Shown piece after piece: positions 43,797-53,600 of a stretch of DNA of 64,000 bases (positions within the stretch are counted from its first letter, which is position 1; every line of letters starts with the position of its first letter). Both the position numbers and the translations under genes were made by a program. The stretch is from Candidatus Bacteroides pullicola (GTDB taxonomy: Bacteria > Bacteroidota > Bacteroidia > Bacteroidales > Bacteroidaceae). The notes beneath the pieces were generated by a model that was not told the origin of the DNA, ran no database searches, and saw only the letters and a program-made list of their open reading frames with translations. The stretch lies in contig DXCV01000024.1 of NCBI GenBank assembly GCA_019115825.1, forward strand, positions 1 to 64,000, read 5' to 3'.

Positions 43797-43938
43797 TGAC
43801 AAGGGAACAAGTTAACGAGGCTACGAGAGGTGATAAGACGAGCTGACAAGGGAACAAGTTAACGAGGTGACGAGACAACTTCTACAACACCCGCTTCTTG
43901 TAGCCTCGTTAACTCGTTAACTCGTCACCTCGTCAACT
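43797..43938. repeat. Word-repeat hairpin, GTTAACGAGGTGACGAG family
   Basis: The left arm repeats TTGACAAGGGAACAAGTTAACGAGG twice. The right arm repeats the complement (CCTCGTTAACTCGTTAACTC, then GTCACCTCGTCAACT). The loop is ACTTCTACAACACCCGCTTC. It fills most of the gap between the ligase and the hexosaminidase. Confidence 0.8.
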
Positions 43939-43983
43939 AAGAACCAACTATATATTAATTTAATTTCCTAAAACCATCTGCGT

Positions 43984-46302
43984 ATGAACAGATTTACCAA
44001 GTACGCCTGCCTGCTGACGGCCGCTTTCGGCCTGGTAGCCTGCTCGGGCGGCAAAGTGCAGGGAAGTTACGACATCGTGCCGCTTCCCAACGAGATCAAC
44101 GAGCAGGGCAACGCCCCGTTCGTGTTAACGTCATCCACTCCCATCACCTATGCCGAGGGTGACACTGTACTGCAACGTGTGGCCAACCACCTGGCCGGCT
44201 ACATCCAGGAAGCCACAGGCAAGTTGCCCAAGGTGAAAGCCGGCGAAGGCGGCATCCACCTCTCCGTGGCCCAGGACATCGAGAACCCTGAAGGCTACCG
44301 CCTGACCGTGACCCAGGAAGGCGTCGAGATTGCCGGCGGCTCGCCCGCAGGCGTGTTCTACGGCGCACAGACGCTGCGCAAGTCCATCCCCGCCAGCGCG
44401 CAGGGCATGGACATCGAGCTGCCTGCCGCGCAAATCAACGACGCGCCCCGCTTCGCCTACCGCGGCCTGCACTTCGACGTGTCGCGCCACTTCTTCCCCG
44501 TGGATTCCGTGAAGCGCTTCATCGACATGCTGGCCCTGCACAACATGAACACGCTGCACTGGCACCTGACCGACGACCAGGGCTGGCGCATCGAAATCAA
44601 GAAGTATCCCAAGCTGACGGAAATCGGCTCGAAGCGCAAGGAGACCGTCATCGGCCACAACAGCGGCAAGTATGACGGCATCCCCTACGAGGGCTACTAC
44701 ACGCAGGACCAGATCCGCGACGTTGTCCGCTACGCGCAGGAGCGTTTCATCACCATCGTGCCGGAAATCGACCTGCCGGGCCACCAACTGGCCGCATTGG
44801 CCGCCTATCCCGAACTGGGCTGCACGGGCGGACCGTATGAGGTATGGACCATGTGGGGCATTGCCGACGACGTGATCTGCGCCGGCAACGACCAAGCCAT
44901 GCAGTTCCTGGAGGACGTCCTGGCCGAGGTCATCGACCTCTTCCCCTCGGAATACATCCACGTGGGCGGCGACGAATGCCCCAAGGTGCGCTGGGAGAAG
45001 TGCCCCAAGTGCCAGGCACGCATCAAGGCCGAAGGCATCCGCGGCGACCGCGAGCACACCAAGGAGATGTACCTGCAGAGCTACGTCATCGGCCGCATGG
45101 AGAAGTTCGTGGAGAGCAAGGGACGCCACATCATCGGCTGGGATGAAATCCTGGAAGGCGGACTGGCACCCAATGCCACCGTGATGAGCTGGCGCGGCAC
45201 CGCCGGAGGCATCAAGGCCGCCCAGATGAAACACAACGTCATCATGACGCCCAACAACTACCTCTACTTCGACTACTACCAGAGCACCGACACGGAGAAC
45301 GAGCCTATGGCCATCGGCGGCTACGTGCCCGTGGAGAAGGTATATTCCTTCGAGCCCACCGACGGCATACCCGAAGAGTACCAGCAGTACATCATCGGCG
45401 TGCAGGCCAACCTGTGGACGGAGTACACCCCCACCTACAGCCAGGTGGAATACATGGAGATGCCCCGCATGGCGGCCCTGGCCGAGGTGCAATGGCGCGA
45501 CAAGGACCAGCAGAAAGACTACAACGAGTTCCTGCCCCGCCTGGTGCGCCTCACCGAGCTGTATGACCAGCAAGGCTACAACTACGCCAAGCACATCTTC
45601 GACATCCACGCCGACATCACGACGGACAGCGAGAACGGCGAGGTGGTGGTGACCCTCTCCACCCAAAGCAAGGGCGACATCCACTACACACTGGACGGCA
45701 CCGAACCCACGGCAACCAGCCCCAAGTATGAGGCTCCCGTGCGCATCAAGCAGAACTGCGAAATCAAGGCCGTGGCCATCCGTCCCGACGGCGGGAAGAG
45801 CCGCGTGTTCAGCGAGAACATCGCCTTCAACAAGGCCACGACCAAGGCTGTCACCCTGCGCGAGGCACCCAGCAAGGGCTATGACTTCAACGGCGGCGTG
45901 GAACTGACCGACGGCCTCATCGGCGGCGAGAACTACAAGACCGGCCGCTGGCTGGGCTTCCAGGGCAAGGACATGGACGCCATCATCGACCTGAAGGAGG
46001 CGACCGAGTTCAGCAAGGTGTCCTTCAACACCAACGTGGTAAAGGGTGACTGGATCATGGGAACGTCGGGCATCACCGTCAAGGTATCCGACGACGGCAA
46101 GACGTTCAAGGAAGTGTACTCCAAGGCTGTTCCTGCCCTGAAGAAGGACGACAAGGACGGTATCTACCCGCACGAAGTGACCTTCGACCCTGTCACGGCC
46201 CGCTACGTGGAAGTCATCGTCAAGAGCAGCAAGCTGCCCGCCTGGCACGGTGGCAAGGGGCATGACGCCTTTGTTTTCGTGGATGAAATCATCCTTGAAT
46301 AA
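43984..46302 (+). CDS. Beta-N-acetylhexosaminidase (GH20) lipoprotein
   Basis: 772 residues with a lipoprotein signal (LTAAFGLVACSGG). The N-terminal GH20b domain is at about 30-155 and the TIM-barrel at ~158-510: 'LHWHLTDDQGWRIEIKKYPK' and the catalytic Asp-Glu pair in 'IHVGGDECPK' (about Asp335/Glu336). The C-terminal part has a chitobiase-type 'IHYTLDGTEPTATSPKYEAP' and a discoidin-like domain ('KTGRWLGFQGKDMDAIIDLK' to 'VTFDPVTARYVEVIVKSS'). It removes terminal GlcNAc or GalNAc from glycans (mucin or host N-glycans), probably on the cell surface. It stands alone, with a terminator after it and no SusC/D pair near. Confidence 0.92.
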   Translation: MNRFTKYACLLTAAFGLVACSGGKVQGSYDIVPLPNEINEQGNAPFVLTSSTPITYAEGDTVLQRVANHLAGYIQEATGKLPKVKAGEGGIHLSVAQDIENPEGYRLTVTQEGVEIAGGSPAGVFYGAQTLRKSIPASAQGMDIELPAAQINDAPRFAYRGLHFDVSRHFFPVDSVKRFIDMLALHNMNTLHWHLTDDQGWRIEIKKYPKLTEIGSKRKETVIGHNSGKYDGIPYEGYYTQDQIRDVVRYAQERFITIVPEIDLPGHQLAALAAYPELGCTGGPYEVWTMWGIADDVICAGNDQAMQFLEDVLAEVIDLFPSEYIHVGGDECPKVRWEKCPKCQARIKAEGIRGDREHTKEMYLQSYVIGRMEKFVESKGRHIIGWDEILEGGLAPNATVMSWRGTAGGIKAAQMKHNVIMTPNNYLYFDYYQSTDTENEPMAIGGYVPVEKVYSFEPTDGIPEEYQQYIIGVQANLWTEYTPTYSQVEYMEMPRMAALAEVQWRDKDQQKDYNEFLPRLVRLTELYDQQGYNYAKHIFDIHADITTDSENGEVVVTLSTQSKGDIHYTLDGTEPTATSPKYEAPVRIKQNCEIKAVAIRPDGGKSRVFSENIAFNKATTKAVTLREAPSKGYDFNGGVELTDGLIGGENYKTGRWLGFQGKDMDAIIDLKEATEFSKVSFNTNVVKGDWIMGTSGITVKVSDDGKTFKEVYSKAVPALKKDDKDGIYPHEVTFDPVTARYVEVIVKSSKLPAWHGGKGHDAFVFVDEIILE

Positions 46303-46342
46303 TGTGCCTGTCCCCCCGAGGTGACAATCCCTAAAGAAAAAG

Positions 46343-46376
46343 CCTTTCCCCATGCCAGACGGGGAAAGGTTTTTTT
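46343..46376 (+). terminator. Rho-independent terminator after the hexosaminidase
   Basis: CCTTTCCCC (46343-46351) pairs with GGGGAAAGG (46361-46369), followed by a T run (46370-46376). Confidence 0.9.
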
Positions 46377-46398
46377 CGTTGACGGGGCCGTCGCAGCC

Positions 46399-46623
46399 TC
46401 AGCCGATATACAAGTTCAATTCCAGGTACAGGTAGTCGTGCCCGTCCTTCTTGCCGGTCTCGAACTGAATTTTGTCTTCGCGGGCCAGCCAACCGATAGC
46501 TGCATTGAGGTCGCGGTCGGACAGACCCGTTGCTTCTTTCAATTCGTTATACTCCCATTTGCGGTTATGGTCCAACAGGCGCCATACGATACCCGCGTTC
46601 TTGCCGATAGACTGTGCATCCAT
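46399..46623 (-). CDS. Small winged-helix protein (DUF2582 type)
   Basis: 74 residues from the ATG at 46623; a longer upstream frame is AT-rich and contains the promoter. The sequence 'IGKNAGIVWRLLDHNRKWEY' then 'LKEATGLSDRDLNAAIGWLA' and 'REDKIQFETGKKDGHDYLYL' is a compact winged helix, matching the Bacteroidetes wHTH family PF10771 in size and order. DNA-binding or RNA-binding is likely but targets are unknown. It is convergent with the hexosaminidase gene. Promoter at 46676-46707. Confidence 0.85.
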   Translation of the reverse strand: MDAQSIGKNAGIVWRLLDHNRKWEYNELKEATGLSDRDLNAAIGWLAREDKIQFETGKKDGHDYLYLELNLYIG

Positions 46624-46675
46624 GATTATTACATTTTTATAGTTAAAAGAATTAGGATTATTATATTTTGTCAGC

Positions 46676-46707
46676 CAAAGGTAGGAAAAACCTTTTAGTC
46701 TGACAAG
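46676..46707 (-). promoter_or_regulatory. Promoter of the winged-helix gene
   Basis: On the minus strand: CTTG (46707-46704), a 20-nt spacer, TACCTTTG (46683-46676), 52 nt before the ATG. The -33 box is one base off consensus. Confidence 0.65.
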
Positions 46708-46754
46708 ACACAACGGTCCTTTAATAACAATTAACTACGAATGTGCCTTACGGG

Positions 46755-47246
46755 TCAGTCCACTTCCTTTGCTGGATACTCCATATGGGCCGGGGTCATC
46801 TGCTCCAGCACCTCGCGCAGGTACTTGGCGGCTTCCAGGCGGGCCATGGGGAGGTCGTGCAGCAGGTAGTTGCCGCAGTCCTGGGGAGCGGCGCCGGGCA
46901 CTTCGCCCTCATAGTCGGCGATGAAGCGGAAGGTGTCCTGCATCAGGGGCAGGATGTCGGCGGGGGTCAGATTGCCGCGCATCAGGAGGTAATTGCCCGT
47001 CAGGCAACCCATGGGGCCCCAGTAGATGATGCGGTCCTTCCAGCGGGCATCGTTGCGCAGATAGGTGGCGGCCAGGTGCTCGATGGTGTGCAGGGCGCCC
47101 GGATGGAGTGCCGGCTCGCGGTTGGGCTCCTTCATGCGGATGTCAAAGGTGGTGATGACTTCGCCGTTCACTTCGTCGCGGCGGGAAACGTAGATGCCTC
47201 GCAGGAGGCGGATGTGGTCGATGGTGAAACTGGGAATCTTCTTCAT
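46755..47246 (-). CDS. luxS: S-ribosylhomocysteine lyase
   Basis: 163 residues. The metal site HTIEH is in 'GALHTIEHLAATYLRND' (His, Glu, His at about 53-57) and the third ligand and catalytic Cys are in 'PMGCLTGNYLLM' and 'QDCGNYLLHDLP'. It cleaves S-ribosylhomocysteine to homocysteine and DPD, the precursor of AI-2. It follows the pfs gene by 16 nt, so the two steps from S-adenosylhomocysteine are encoded as an operon. The short C-terminus ending YPAKEVD is normal for the family. Confidence 0.95.
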   Translation of the reverse strand: MKKIPSFTIDHIRLLRGIYVSRRDEVNGEVITTFDIRMKEPNREPALHPGALHTIEHLAATYLRNDARWKDRIIYWGPMGCLTGNYLLMRGNLTPADILPLMQDTFRFIADYEGEVPGAAPQDCGNYLLHDLPMARLEAAKYLREVLEQMTPAHMEYPAKEVD

Positions 47247-47262
47247 AATCTATTGTTTATTG

Positions 47263-47961
47263 TCATGCAAGCATTTCGAGGAAAGCCTTTGTGGCGTGGA
47301 ACGAGCGGTCGGCCACGGTGCCCCAGAAGTCGAGGTACTGCTGCCAGTGTCCCTCGCTGCCCGGCGTGTCACTGACGATGCGGAAGCTGATGAAGGGCAC
47401 CCCGTACAGATGGCACGTCTGTGCGATGGCGGCGGACTCCATGTCCACGGCCTGCACGTCGGGGAAGGCGGCGCGGATGTCGTCCAGCTTGGCGCGGTCG
47501 GTGATGAACTGGTCGCCCGTGCAGATCAGGCCGCAGTGTATGCGGCTCTCCAGACCGCCGGTCTCGGACAGACGGCGGGCGCAGTCCAGCAGGCGCGGGT
47601 CGGCCTCGAAGACAGCGGGCAGGCCCTGCACTTGGCCGTAGGCATTGCCCTCGCCGCACCACACGTCGTGATACGCCACGCGGGCACCGGCCACGACGTC
47701 GGTCACTTGCAGTCCGGCGCCCGTTCCGCCGGCCACGCCCGTGCTGACTATGCAGTCCGGCGCGAAACGGCGGATCAGTTCGGCCGCGCCCAGGGCAGCG
47801 TTCACCTTGCCGATGCCGCAGCGGGTCAGCACCAGGTCGTTGTCGCCCAGACGGCCTTCCACATAATTATACAGGCCGCACGACTGTTCGTGCGCCCCGG
47901 TGAGGTGCGAGGCCAGACGGGCGTGCTCGTCCTCCATCGCGTTGATGACTCCTATCTTCAT
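47263..47961 (-). CDS. mtnN: 5'-methylthioadenosine/S-adenosylhomocysteine nucleosidase
   Basis: 232 residues. Family motifs: MKIGVINAMEDEHARL at the start (catalytic Glu near residue 11), 'STGVAGGTGAGLQVTDVVAG', 'DMESAAIAQTCHLYGVPFIS' with the substrate-binding ME pair and 'FRIVSDTPGS' with the catalytic Asp. The enzyme splits adenine from SAH and MTA. Its product feeds LuxS, encoded 16 nt downstream. The 5' leader between the -7 box and the ATG is made of AACTCAAAAACT-type direct repeats. Confidence 0.93.
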   Translation of the reverse strand: MKIGVINAMEDEHARLASHLTGAHEQSCGLYNYVEGRLGDNDLVLTRCGIGKVNAALGAAELIRRFAPDCIVSTGVAGGTGAGLQVTDVVAGARVAYHDVWCGEGNAYGQVQGLPAVFEADPRLLDCARRLSETGGLESRIHCGLICTGDQFITDRAKLDDIRAAFPDVQAVDMESAAIAQTCHLYGVPFISFRIVSDTPGSEGHWQQYLDFWGTVADRSFHATKAFLEMLA

Positions 47962-47963
47962 GT

Positions 47964-48003
47964 TGAGTTTTTGAGTTTATAAGTTCTTGAGTTTTTGAGT
48001 TTG
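47964..48003 (-). repeat. AACTCAAAAACTT word repeats forming the mtnN leader
   Basis: On the minus strand, AAACTCAAAAACTC and AAGAACTTATAAACTC and AAAAACTCAAC follow one another from the promoter to within 3 nt of the start codon. They share words with the hairpin at 50470-50575. Confidence 0.7.
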
Positions 48004-48008
48004 CGCGG

Positions 48009-48016
48009 CAAAGGTA
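48009..48016 (-). promoter_or_regulatory. -7 box of the mtnN-luxS operon
   Basis: TACCTTTG on the minus strand, 47 nt before the mtnN start codon. Confidence 0.6.
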
Positions 48017-48092
48017 CGACAATAAATCCGGAATCGGGACAGATTGGGCCGGGAATCCTGTGCCCGTCGTCGCATCGCCCTCCTGAAGATGC

Positions 48093-48932
48093 TTATGCGG
48101 CAGAGCCATCCCCCATGCCTTTGCGGTATTGCTTGGGCGAAGTCCCCAGGTGCTCCCTAACGTATTTGGCAAAGGTGGATTGGTTGGGGAAGCCCAACTC
48201 CATGCAGATTTCCTTGATGCTTTTGGCGGAATGCCTCAACAGATATTCAATCTCTTTCGTCACATAGAGGTCAATGAGTTGCGAGGCCGTCTGTCCGCTG
48301 CACTCCTTGCAGGCGAGCGACAAATAGCGGGGTGTCACACAAAGCCGTTCGGCATAATATCTGAGCTGGCGGGGCTTGGGATGCAGGGAAGACAATAGTT
48401 CGACGAAGTCTCTGAAGAGATATTCCTTGGCAGAGGATGAGCGCGGCGCACGCTTCATCTGCCGCTTGGTGACGCTCTTCACGCAGTAGAAGAAAGCGGT
48501 GACCAGGGCGTTCATCTCCTCCTGATGGAACAGGGAGGACGAGGCGGACTTCCAGCAGAGGATTTTATAGTATTCGCACAAGTCTTCTTCCTCGTCCGAC
48601 TGCAGCGTGAAGAGCGGGTGCTCGTCCAGCAGCGGCTTTATTTCCCAGTCTTTGTCCATCATGGGCAAGAGCTGTTGCAGATAGGCCGCGGCTATCCTGA
48701 GGTAGTAGCATCGGAAGTTGGGACTTTGCGTCAGGCTCTCCACCACGCTCTCCGGCGGGCAGGCCAACAGATGTCCCGGCTTGACGGAGAGCGAAAGGCC
48801 GTTGAGACGCAACGACATTTCTCCCTGCCAGCACAGGATGAACTGGAAACACGCCGCCGGCACCGTCAAACCTTCACAACGATCCGAGGCCAGCAGCAGG
48901 ACTGTATTGTATTTTAGCTGAGGGGTATGCAT
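48093..48932 (-). CDS. AraC-family transcriptional regulator
   Basis: 279 residues. The N-terminal cupin-like sensor ('FILCWQGEMSLRLNGLSLSV') leads to a C-terminal AraC DNA-binding domain at about 185-275 with two HTHs ('LRYYAERLCVTPRYLSLACK' and 'SIKEICMELGFPNQSTFAKY'). A leader AAATTATCATTT lies 8 nt before the ATG. It is downstream of and co-directional with the RND efflux operon (144 nt after the OMF gene) and could control it. A second AraC regulator sits at the other side of that operon, and the two are about the same length with a similar sensor arrangement. Confidence 0.88.
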   Translation of the reverse strand: MHTPQLKYNTVLLLASDRCEGLTVPAACFQFILCWQGEMSLRLNGLSLSVKPGHLLACPPESVVESLTQSPNFRCYYLRIAAAYLQQLLPMMDKDWEIKPLLDEHPLFTLQSDEEEDLCEYYKILCWKSASSSLFHQEEMNALVTAFFYCVKSVTKRQMKRAPRSSSAKEYLFRDFVELLSSLHPKPRQLRYYAERLCVTPRYLSLACKECSGQTASQLIDLYVTKEIEYLLRHSAKSIKEICMELGFPNQSTFAKYVREHLGTSPKQYRKGMGDGSAA

Positions 48933-49076
48933 ACGATGTCAAATGATAATTTAAAAGAAGGGAGCCGAACCGCCCGGATGTATTCAGATAAATAGAAGAG
49001 TAGATTAGCGAATATGATAACAAACATCCGATGCAGGTCCTGCTCCCTCCTGCTATTGTTATGGAAAGGGTTCAGG

Positions 49077-50450
49077 TCAATTCTCTTCTTGGCGGCCGCC
49101 GCCCAGGGCCTGGTAGAGGTTCACCACGCTCTGCAACTCGGCAAAGCGGTTGGCCACTTGCGACAGCTCGGCGTTGAGGCGGGTCTGGCGGGCGGTCAAT
49201 ACCTCCAGGTAGGTGCTGCTGCCGTGCTCCATCTTCAACACGGTGCTACGCTCGGCGCGACGCAGGGCCTCCACTTGTTTCCCGAAGAGGTCGGCCTTGT
49301 CGCGGCTGGTCTGGCAGGCCACCAAGGCATCGTTCACCTCCGTCCCGGCGTTGAGCAGGGTTTGCTGGAAGGCGAGTTGCGCCTCCTCCTGTTGCGCCCG
49401 GGCGATGCGGAGGTTGGCGATGTTCTGTCCCCGGTTGAAGAGCGGTTGCACCAACGAACCGACGGCCGAGGCGATGAACTTCCCGGGGTTGACAATCATC
49501 GACCCGGCCTCGTTGGTCCAGCCCGCGCTGCCGCTCAGCGTGATGTTGGGGTAGAAGTTGGAGCGGGCCTGGTTGGTGGCATAGAAAGCAGCCTCCAGCG
49601 AGTGTTCGGCCTGGCGCACATCGGGACGGTTAGCCAGCATCTGCAAGGGAATGCCCACGGAAAGGTCTTCGGGCACTACTTGTTCGGAAAGTTTGCCCCG
49701 CTCGTGGGTGCGCGGCGTCTCGGCCAGCAACAGGGCGAGGCTGTTCTCCACCTGGTTGAGCTGTTCCTCCAGGTCGAGGACGGAGGTCTGCACGCTGTAG
49801 TACGTGGCTTCCAGTTGCGACACGCCCGCCTCGTCATACTGTCCGGCCTGCATCAAGGCGCGGGCTGAAGCGACGGTTTCTTTCCAAGCCTCGGCGGTCT
49901 GGCGGGAGAGGGAGAGTTGCTCGTCCAGCATCAGGAGCGTGTAGTAGGTGTTGGCAATGCCGGCAATGAGCTGCGTGCGCACGGCCTGCCGGTAATCCCG
50001 GCTCTGGGCATAGAGGGCTTGCGCCTGCTTCTTGGCGTTGCGCATCCGGCCGAAGATGTCCAGCTCCCAACTGGCAGTGACGGGCACGGTGTAGGTCCAC
50101 GTGGCCTTGCCCCCGTCGAAGCTGCTCACGCCGCCCTGGGGCGACAGGGCGAAAGAAGGCAGGAAGGCCAGGCGGGCAGAGAGGAGGGTGGCTTCGGCTT
50201 CCTCCACGCGGAGTTGGGCGGAGCGGTAGTCGGTGTTGTTGGCCAATCCCTGCTCAATCAGCCGCTGCAGGCAGGAGTCGGTGAATACCTTGCGCCAATC
50301 GGTGTTCCCGAAGTTGGTGGTGTCTCCCGTCTGGGAGAACGAGTCGCCGTAGAGGTCTTCGGGCACGGCCTCGACGGGCTGGTATCGGTTGTAGATGCCG
50401 CAACTGCACAGGAGGGCGGTGGCGGCGGTCAGTAGGATTATCTTCTTCAT
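49077..50450 (-). CDS. RND efflux outer membrane factor (OprM/CusC type)
   Basis: 457 residues. Lipoprotein signal MKKIILLTAATALLCSCGIY places it in the outer membrane by acylation. It has two OEP repeats: 'NTDYRSAQLRVEEAEATLLS' and 'RPDVRQAEHSLEAAFYATNQ', with barrel strands near 'PSFALSPQGGVSSF' and 'FYPNITLSGSAGW'. It is the outer channel for the AcrAB-type pump encoded just upstream (232 nt away, with repeats between). The leader AAATTATCATTT lies 12 nt before the ATG. Confidence 0.93.
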   Translation of the reverse strand: MKKIILLTAATALLCSCGIYNRYQPVEAVPEDLYGDSFSQTGDTTNFGNTDWRKVFTDSCLQRLIEQGLANNTDYRSAQLRVEEAEATLLSARLAFLPSFALSPQGGVSSFDGGKATWTYTVPVTASWELDIFGRMRNAKKQAQALYAQSRDYRQAVRTQLIAGIANTYYTLLMLDEQLSLSRQTAEAWKETVASARALMQAGQYDEAGVSQLEATYYSVQTSVLDLEEQLNQVENSLALLLAETPRTHERGKLSEQVVPEDLSVGIPLQMLANRPDVRQAEHSLEAAFYATNQARSNFYPNITLSGSAGWTNEAGSMIVNPGKFIASAVGSLVQPLFNRGQNIANLRIARAQQEEAQLAFQQTLLNAGTEVNDALVACQTSRDKADLFGKQVEALRRAERSTVLKMEHGSSTYLEVLTARQTRLNAELSQVANRFAELQSVVNLYQALGGGRQEEN

Positions 50451-50469
50451 TGTTGGGTCATTAAATGAT

Positions 50470-50575
50470 AATTTAAGTTCTTCAGTTTATGAGTTTATAA
50501 GTTTTTGAGTTCGCCCGTTGCAGTCTTGCCTAACTTAAAAACTCAAGAACTTAAGAACTTATAAACTCACCTATA
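50470..50575. repeat. Word-repeat hairpin, AAGTTTTTGAGTTTATAAG family
   Basis: The left arm is AAGTTCTTCAGTTTATGAGT then TTATAAGTTTTTGAGTT. The right arm is the complement (AACTTAAAAACTCAAGAACT, then AAGAACTTATAAACTCACCT). The loop is CGCCCGTTGCAGTCTTGCC. It lies between the OMF gene and the RND permease gene. Confidence 0.8.
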
Positions 50576-50591
50576 AATTCCTATTCGCTTG

Positions 50592-50680
50592 TTCGGCGGT
50601 ATCCCCGCCCGTGCTTGACGGTATCCCCGCCCGTGCTCGGCGGTATCCCTGCTCGTGCCCGGCGGTACCTCCGTACAAAC
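50592..50680 (-). repeat. 22-bp tandem repeat array E5
   Basis: About four units on the minus strand (core CACGGGCGGGGATAC), beginning just after the permease stop codon and in the same orientation as the permease gene. Confidence 0.85.
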
Positions 50681-50682
50681 GG

Positions 50683-53600
50683 CTATTTCACTTTCTGCTT
50701 CTTTTCTTCCTCGTTGCGCCGTTCCTCCAGCAAGACCTGCGGACCGGGTTCCACCTCCAGGGGCTTGCGCAGCTTCTCTTGCAGGTACTCGAAGACGATG
50801 TAGAACACCGGCGTGACAAAGAGCAGGGCGAAGCTGCCCACCACCAGTCCGCCAATGACGCCCGTGGCCAGGGAGCCGTTGCCGTTGGCACCCGCACCGC
50901 TGGAGAACATCAGCGGCAACATGCCGAACACCATGCAGAGCACCGTCATCAGGATGGGTCGCAGGCGGGCTTGAGCGGCGGTGTAGGCCGAGACCACGAT
51001 GCCCATGCCGCGGCGGCGACGCTCGACGGCATACTCCGTAATCAGGATGGCCGTCTTGGCCAGCAGACCGATCAGCATAATCATACCCGTCTGGAGGTAG
51101 ATGTTATTCTCCAACCCGAAGCAGCGGGCAAAGAGGAACGAGCCCAGCAATCCGAAGGGCACGGACAGGATGACGGCCAGCGGAATGAGAAAGCTCTCGT
51201 AGAGGCAAACCATGATGAGGTAGATGAGCACGATGCAGATGGCATAGACAAAGACCGTCTGCGCGCCGCCGCTCCGTGCCTCCTCACGAGCCATGCCGCC
51301 GTATTCATAACCGTAGCCCGTGGGCAACAACTGTTCGGATACCTCCTTGATGGCCTGTTGCACCTGACCGGACGAATAGCCTTCGGCCGCATTGACGTTC
51401 ACCGTGATGGAGCTGTACAGGTTGAAGCGGGTGGCGATTTCCGGGCCGAGGATGGCCTTCAGCGTGACGAACTGGCTGAGGGGCGCCATCTCCGTGCCGT
51501 TGCGCACAAACATGTTGTCCAGCGAATGTTCGTCCAGGCGGAACTCGGGCGAGGCCTGCACCATCACGCGGTACACCTTGCCGAACTGGTTGTAGTTGGA
51601 GACATACGAGCCGCCGCAATACGTGCCCAGGGCATCCAGGACATCCGTGGCGGCCAGGCCGGCCCGCTTGCACTTGGCGGCATCCAGCTCGACGGCTATC
51701 TGCGGATAGTCCATCGCGTAGGTGGTATAGGCCATGGCCACTTCGGGCCGCTCGTTCAGGGCACCGACAAATTGCATCACGCTCTGGTAGAACGTCGTCA
51801 TGTCGCCGCCCGTCTTGTCCTGCATGTTCAGCTCGATGCTGTTGCCCATGCCGTAGCCCGGAATCATGGCAGGCTGGAAGCAGAAGATGCTGGCCTCCTT
51901 GATTTGGGCGAACCGGGCATTGAGCCGGGCCATGACGGCATCGGCGGTATGTTCGTCGCCCTTGCGCTCGTCCCAGTGCTTCAGCTTGATGATGACCGTG
52001 GCGTAGGACGTGCCCTGGCCGGACAGCAGGCCATAACCGGCCACGCTGCTGTAATGGTCTATCTCGGGCGTTTCCTCCAGGATGTGATTGACCTGGGCCA
52101 CTACCTTCTGCGTCTCCACCAGCGTATTGCCCGGCGAAGTGCCGATGTTCACCATGATGGTACCCTGGTCTTCCTGGGGCACCAGACCCGTCTTGGTGGT
52201 GTTCATCAGGAAGATGAGCAGGACGACAGCCACGGCCAGCGAACCCCACACCAGCCAGCGGTGGTGGAAGACGTACATCAGTCCCCGCTTGTACTTGCCC
52301 AGGATGACGTTGAACGAGGCTTCGTAGGCGGCACGTACCCGACCGTTGAAGCTCTTCAGGCTCTTCTCCCCGTCAGAAGGGCGCATCATCACGGCGCATA
52401 AGGCCGGGCAGAGCGTCATGGCGGAAATCAGCGAGATGCCCACGGCCGTCGCCATGGTGATGCCAAACTGCGTATAGAACACGCCGGACGTCCCGCCCAT
52501 GAAGCAGACAGGAATGAACACGGCCATGAAGACGATGGAGCAGGTGATGATGGCCATGGACACGTCGGCCATGCCGTCCTTGGCCGCCAGATAGGGCGAC
52601 TTGTATCCGATTTCGAACTTCGTCTGCACGGCCTCCACCACGATGATGGCATCGTCCACCACGATGCCGATGGCCAACACGAGGGCAAACAGCGTCAGGA
52701 TGTTCAGGCTGAAGTCGGCGGCCACCAGGCAGGCAAAGGTGCCTATCAGCGACACGATGATGGAGATGGACGGGATGACCGTACTCTTGAAGTCCTGCAG
52801 GAAGAAGTACACCACGAGAATCACCAGGATGATGGCGATGACCAGGGTCTCAACCACGTTGTGGATGGAGGCGAACAGGAAGTCGTTGGTGCTCATCATC
52901 TGCACGAACTCCAATCCTTCGGGCAACTGCTCGCTCATCTCCTCCAGCTTGGCGGTAATAGCGGCATTGACCGCCGTGGCGTTACTGCCCGCCACCTGGA
53001 AGACCATAAACGTCACGCCCGGCTTTTGGTCCACCTCGCCGTGGAAGCCGTAGGATTCACGTCCCAGCTCCACCTCGGCCACGTCCTTCAGGCGCAACAC
53101 CGAACCGTCGGCATTCGAGCGCACCACGATGTTGTTGAACTCCGTCATGTCCTTCAGGCGGCCGTGGTACTTCATGGTGTACTGGAAGACGTTGGGCGAA
53201 CTTTCACCCAGCGAACCGGTCGGTGCTTCGAGGTTCTGCTCGGCCAGCACCGCCGAGATGTCCGAAGGTTGCAGGCCATATTGCGCCATGCGTTCGGGGT
53301 TGAGCCAGATACGCATACTGTACGTGTCGCCCAATTCCTGCACGTCGCCCACACCCTGGATACGCTTGATTTCGGGGATGACGTTGATGTCGAGGTAGTT
53401 GGCGATGAAGTTCTCGTCATACCGTCCGTCCGGGCTGGTCAGCGAGTTGATTTGCAGGAAGCTGGTCTGACGCTTCATGGTGGTCACGCCGATTTGCGTC
53501 ACTTCGGCAGGCAGCAGGCCCTCGGCCATGGAGACGCGGTTCTGCACGTTCACCGCCGCCATGTCGGGGTCAGTACCCTGGTTGAAGTAGACGGTGATGG

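Noticed and set aside
46321..46698. 125-residue plus-strand frame opposite the winged-helix gene
   Set aside because: It covers the terminator and the antisense of a recognised wHTH family member.
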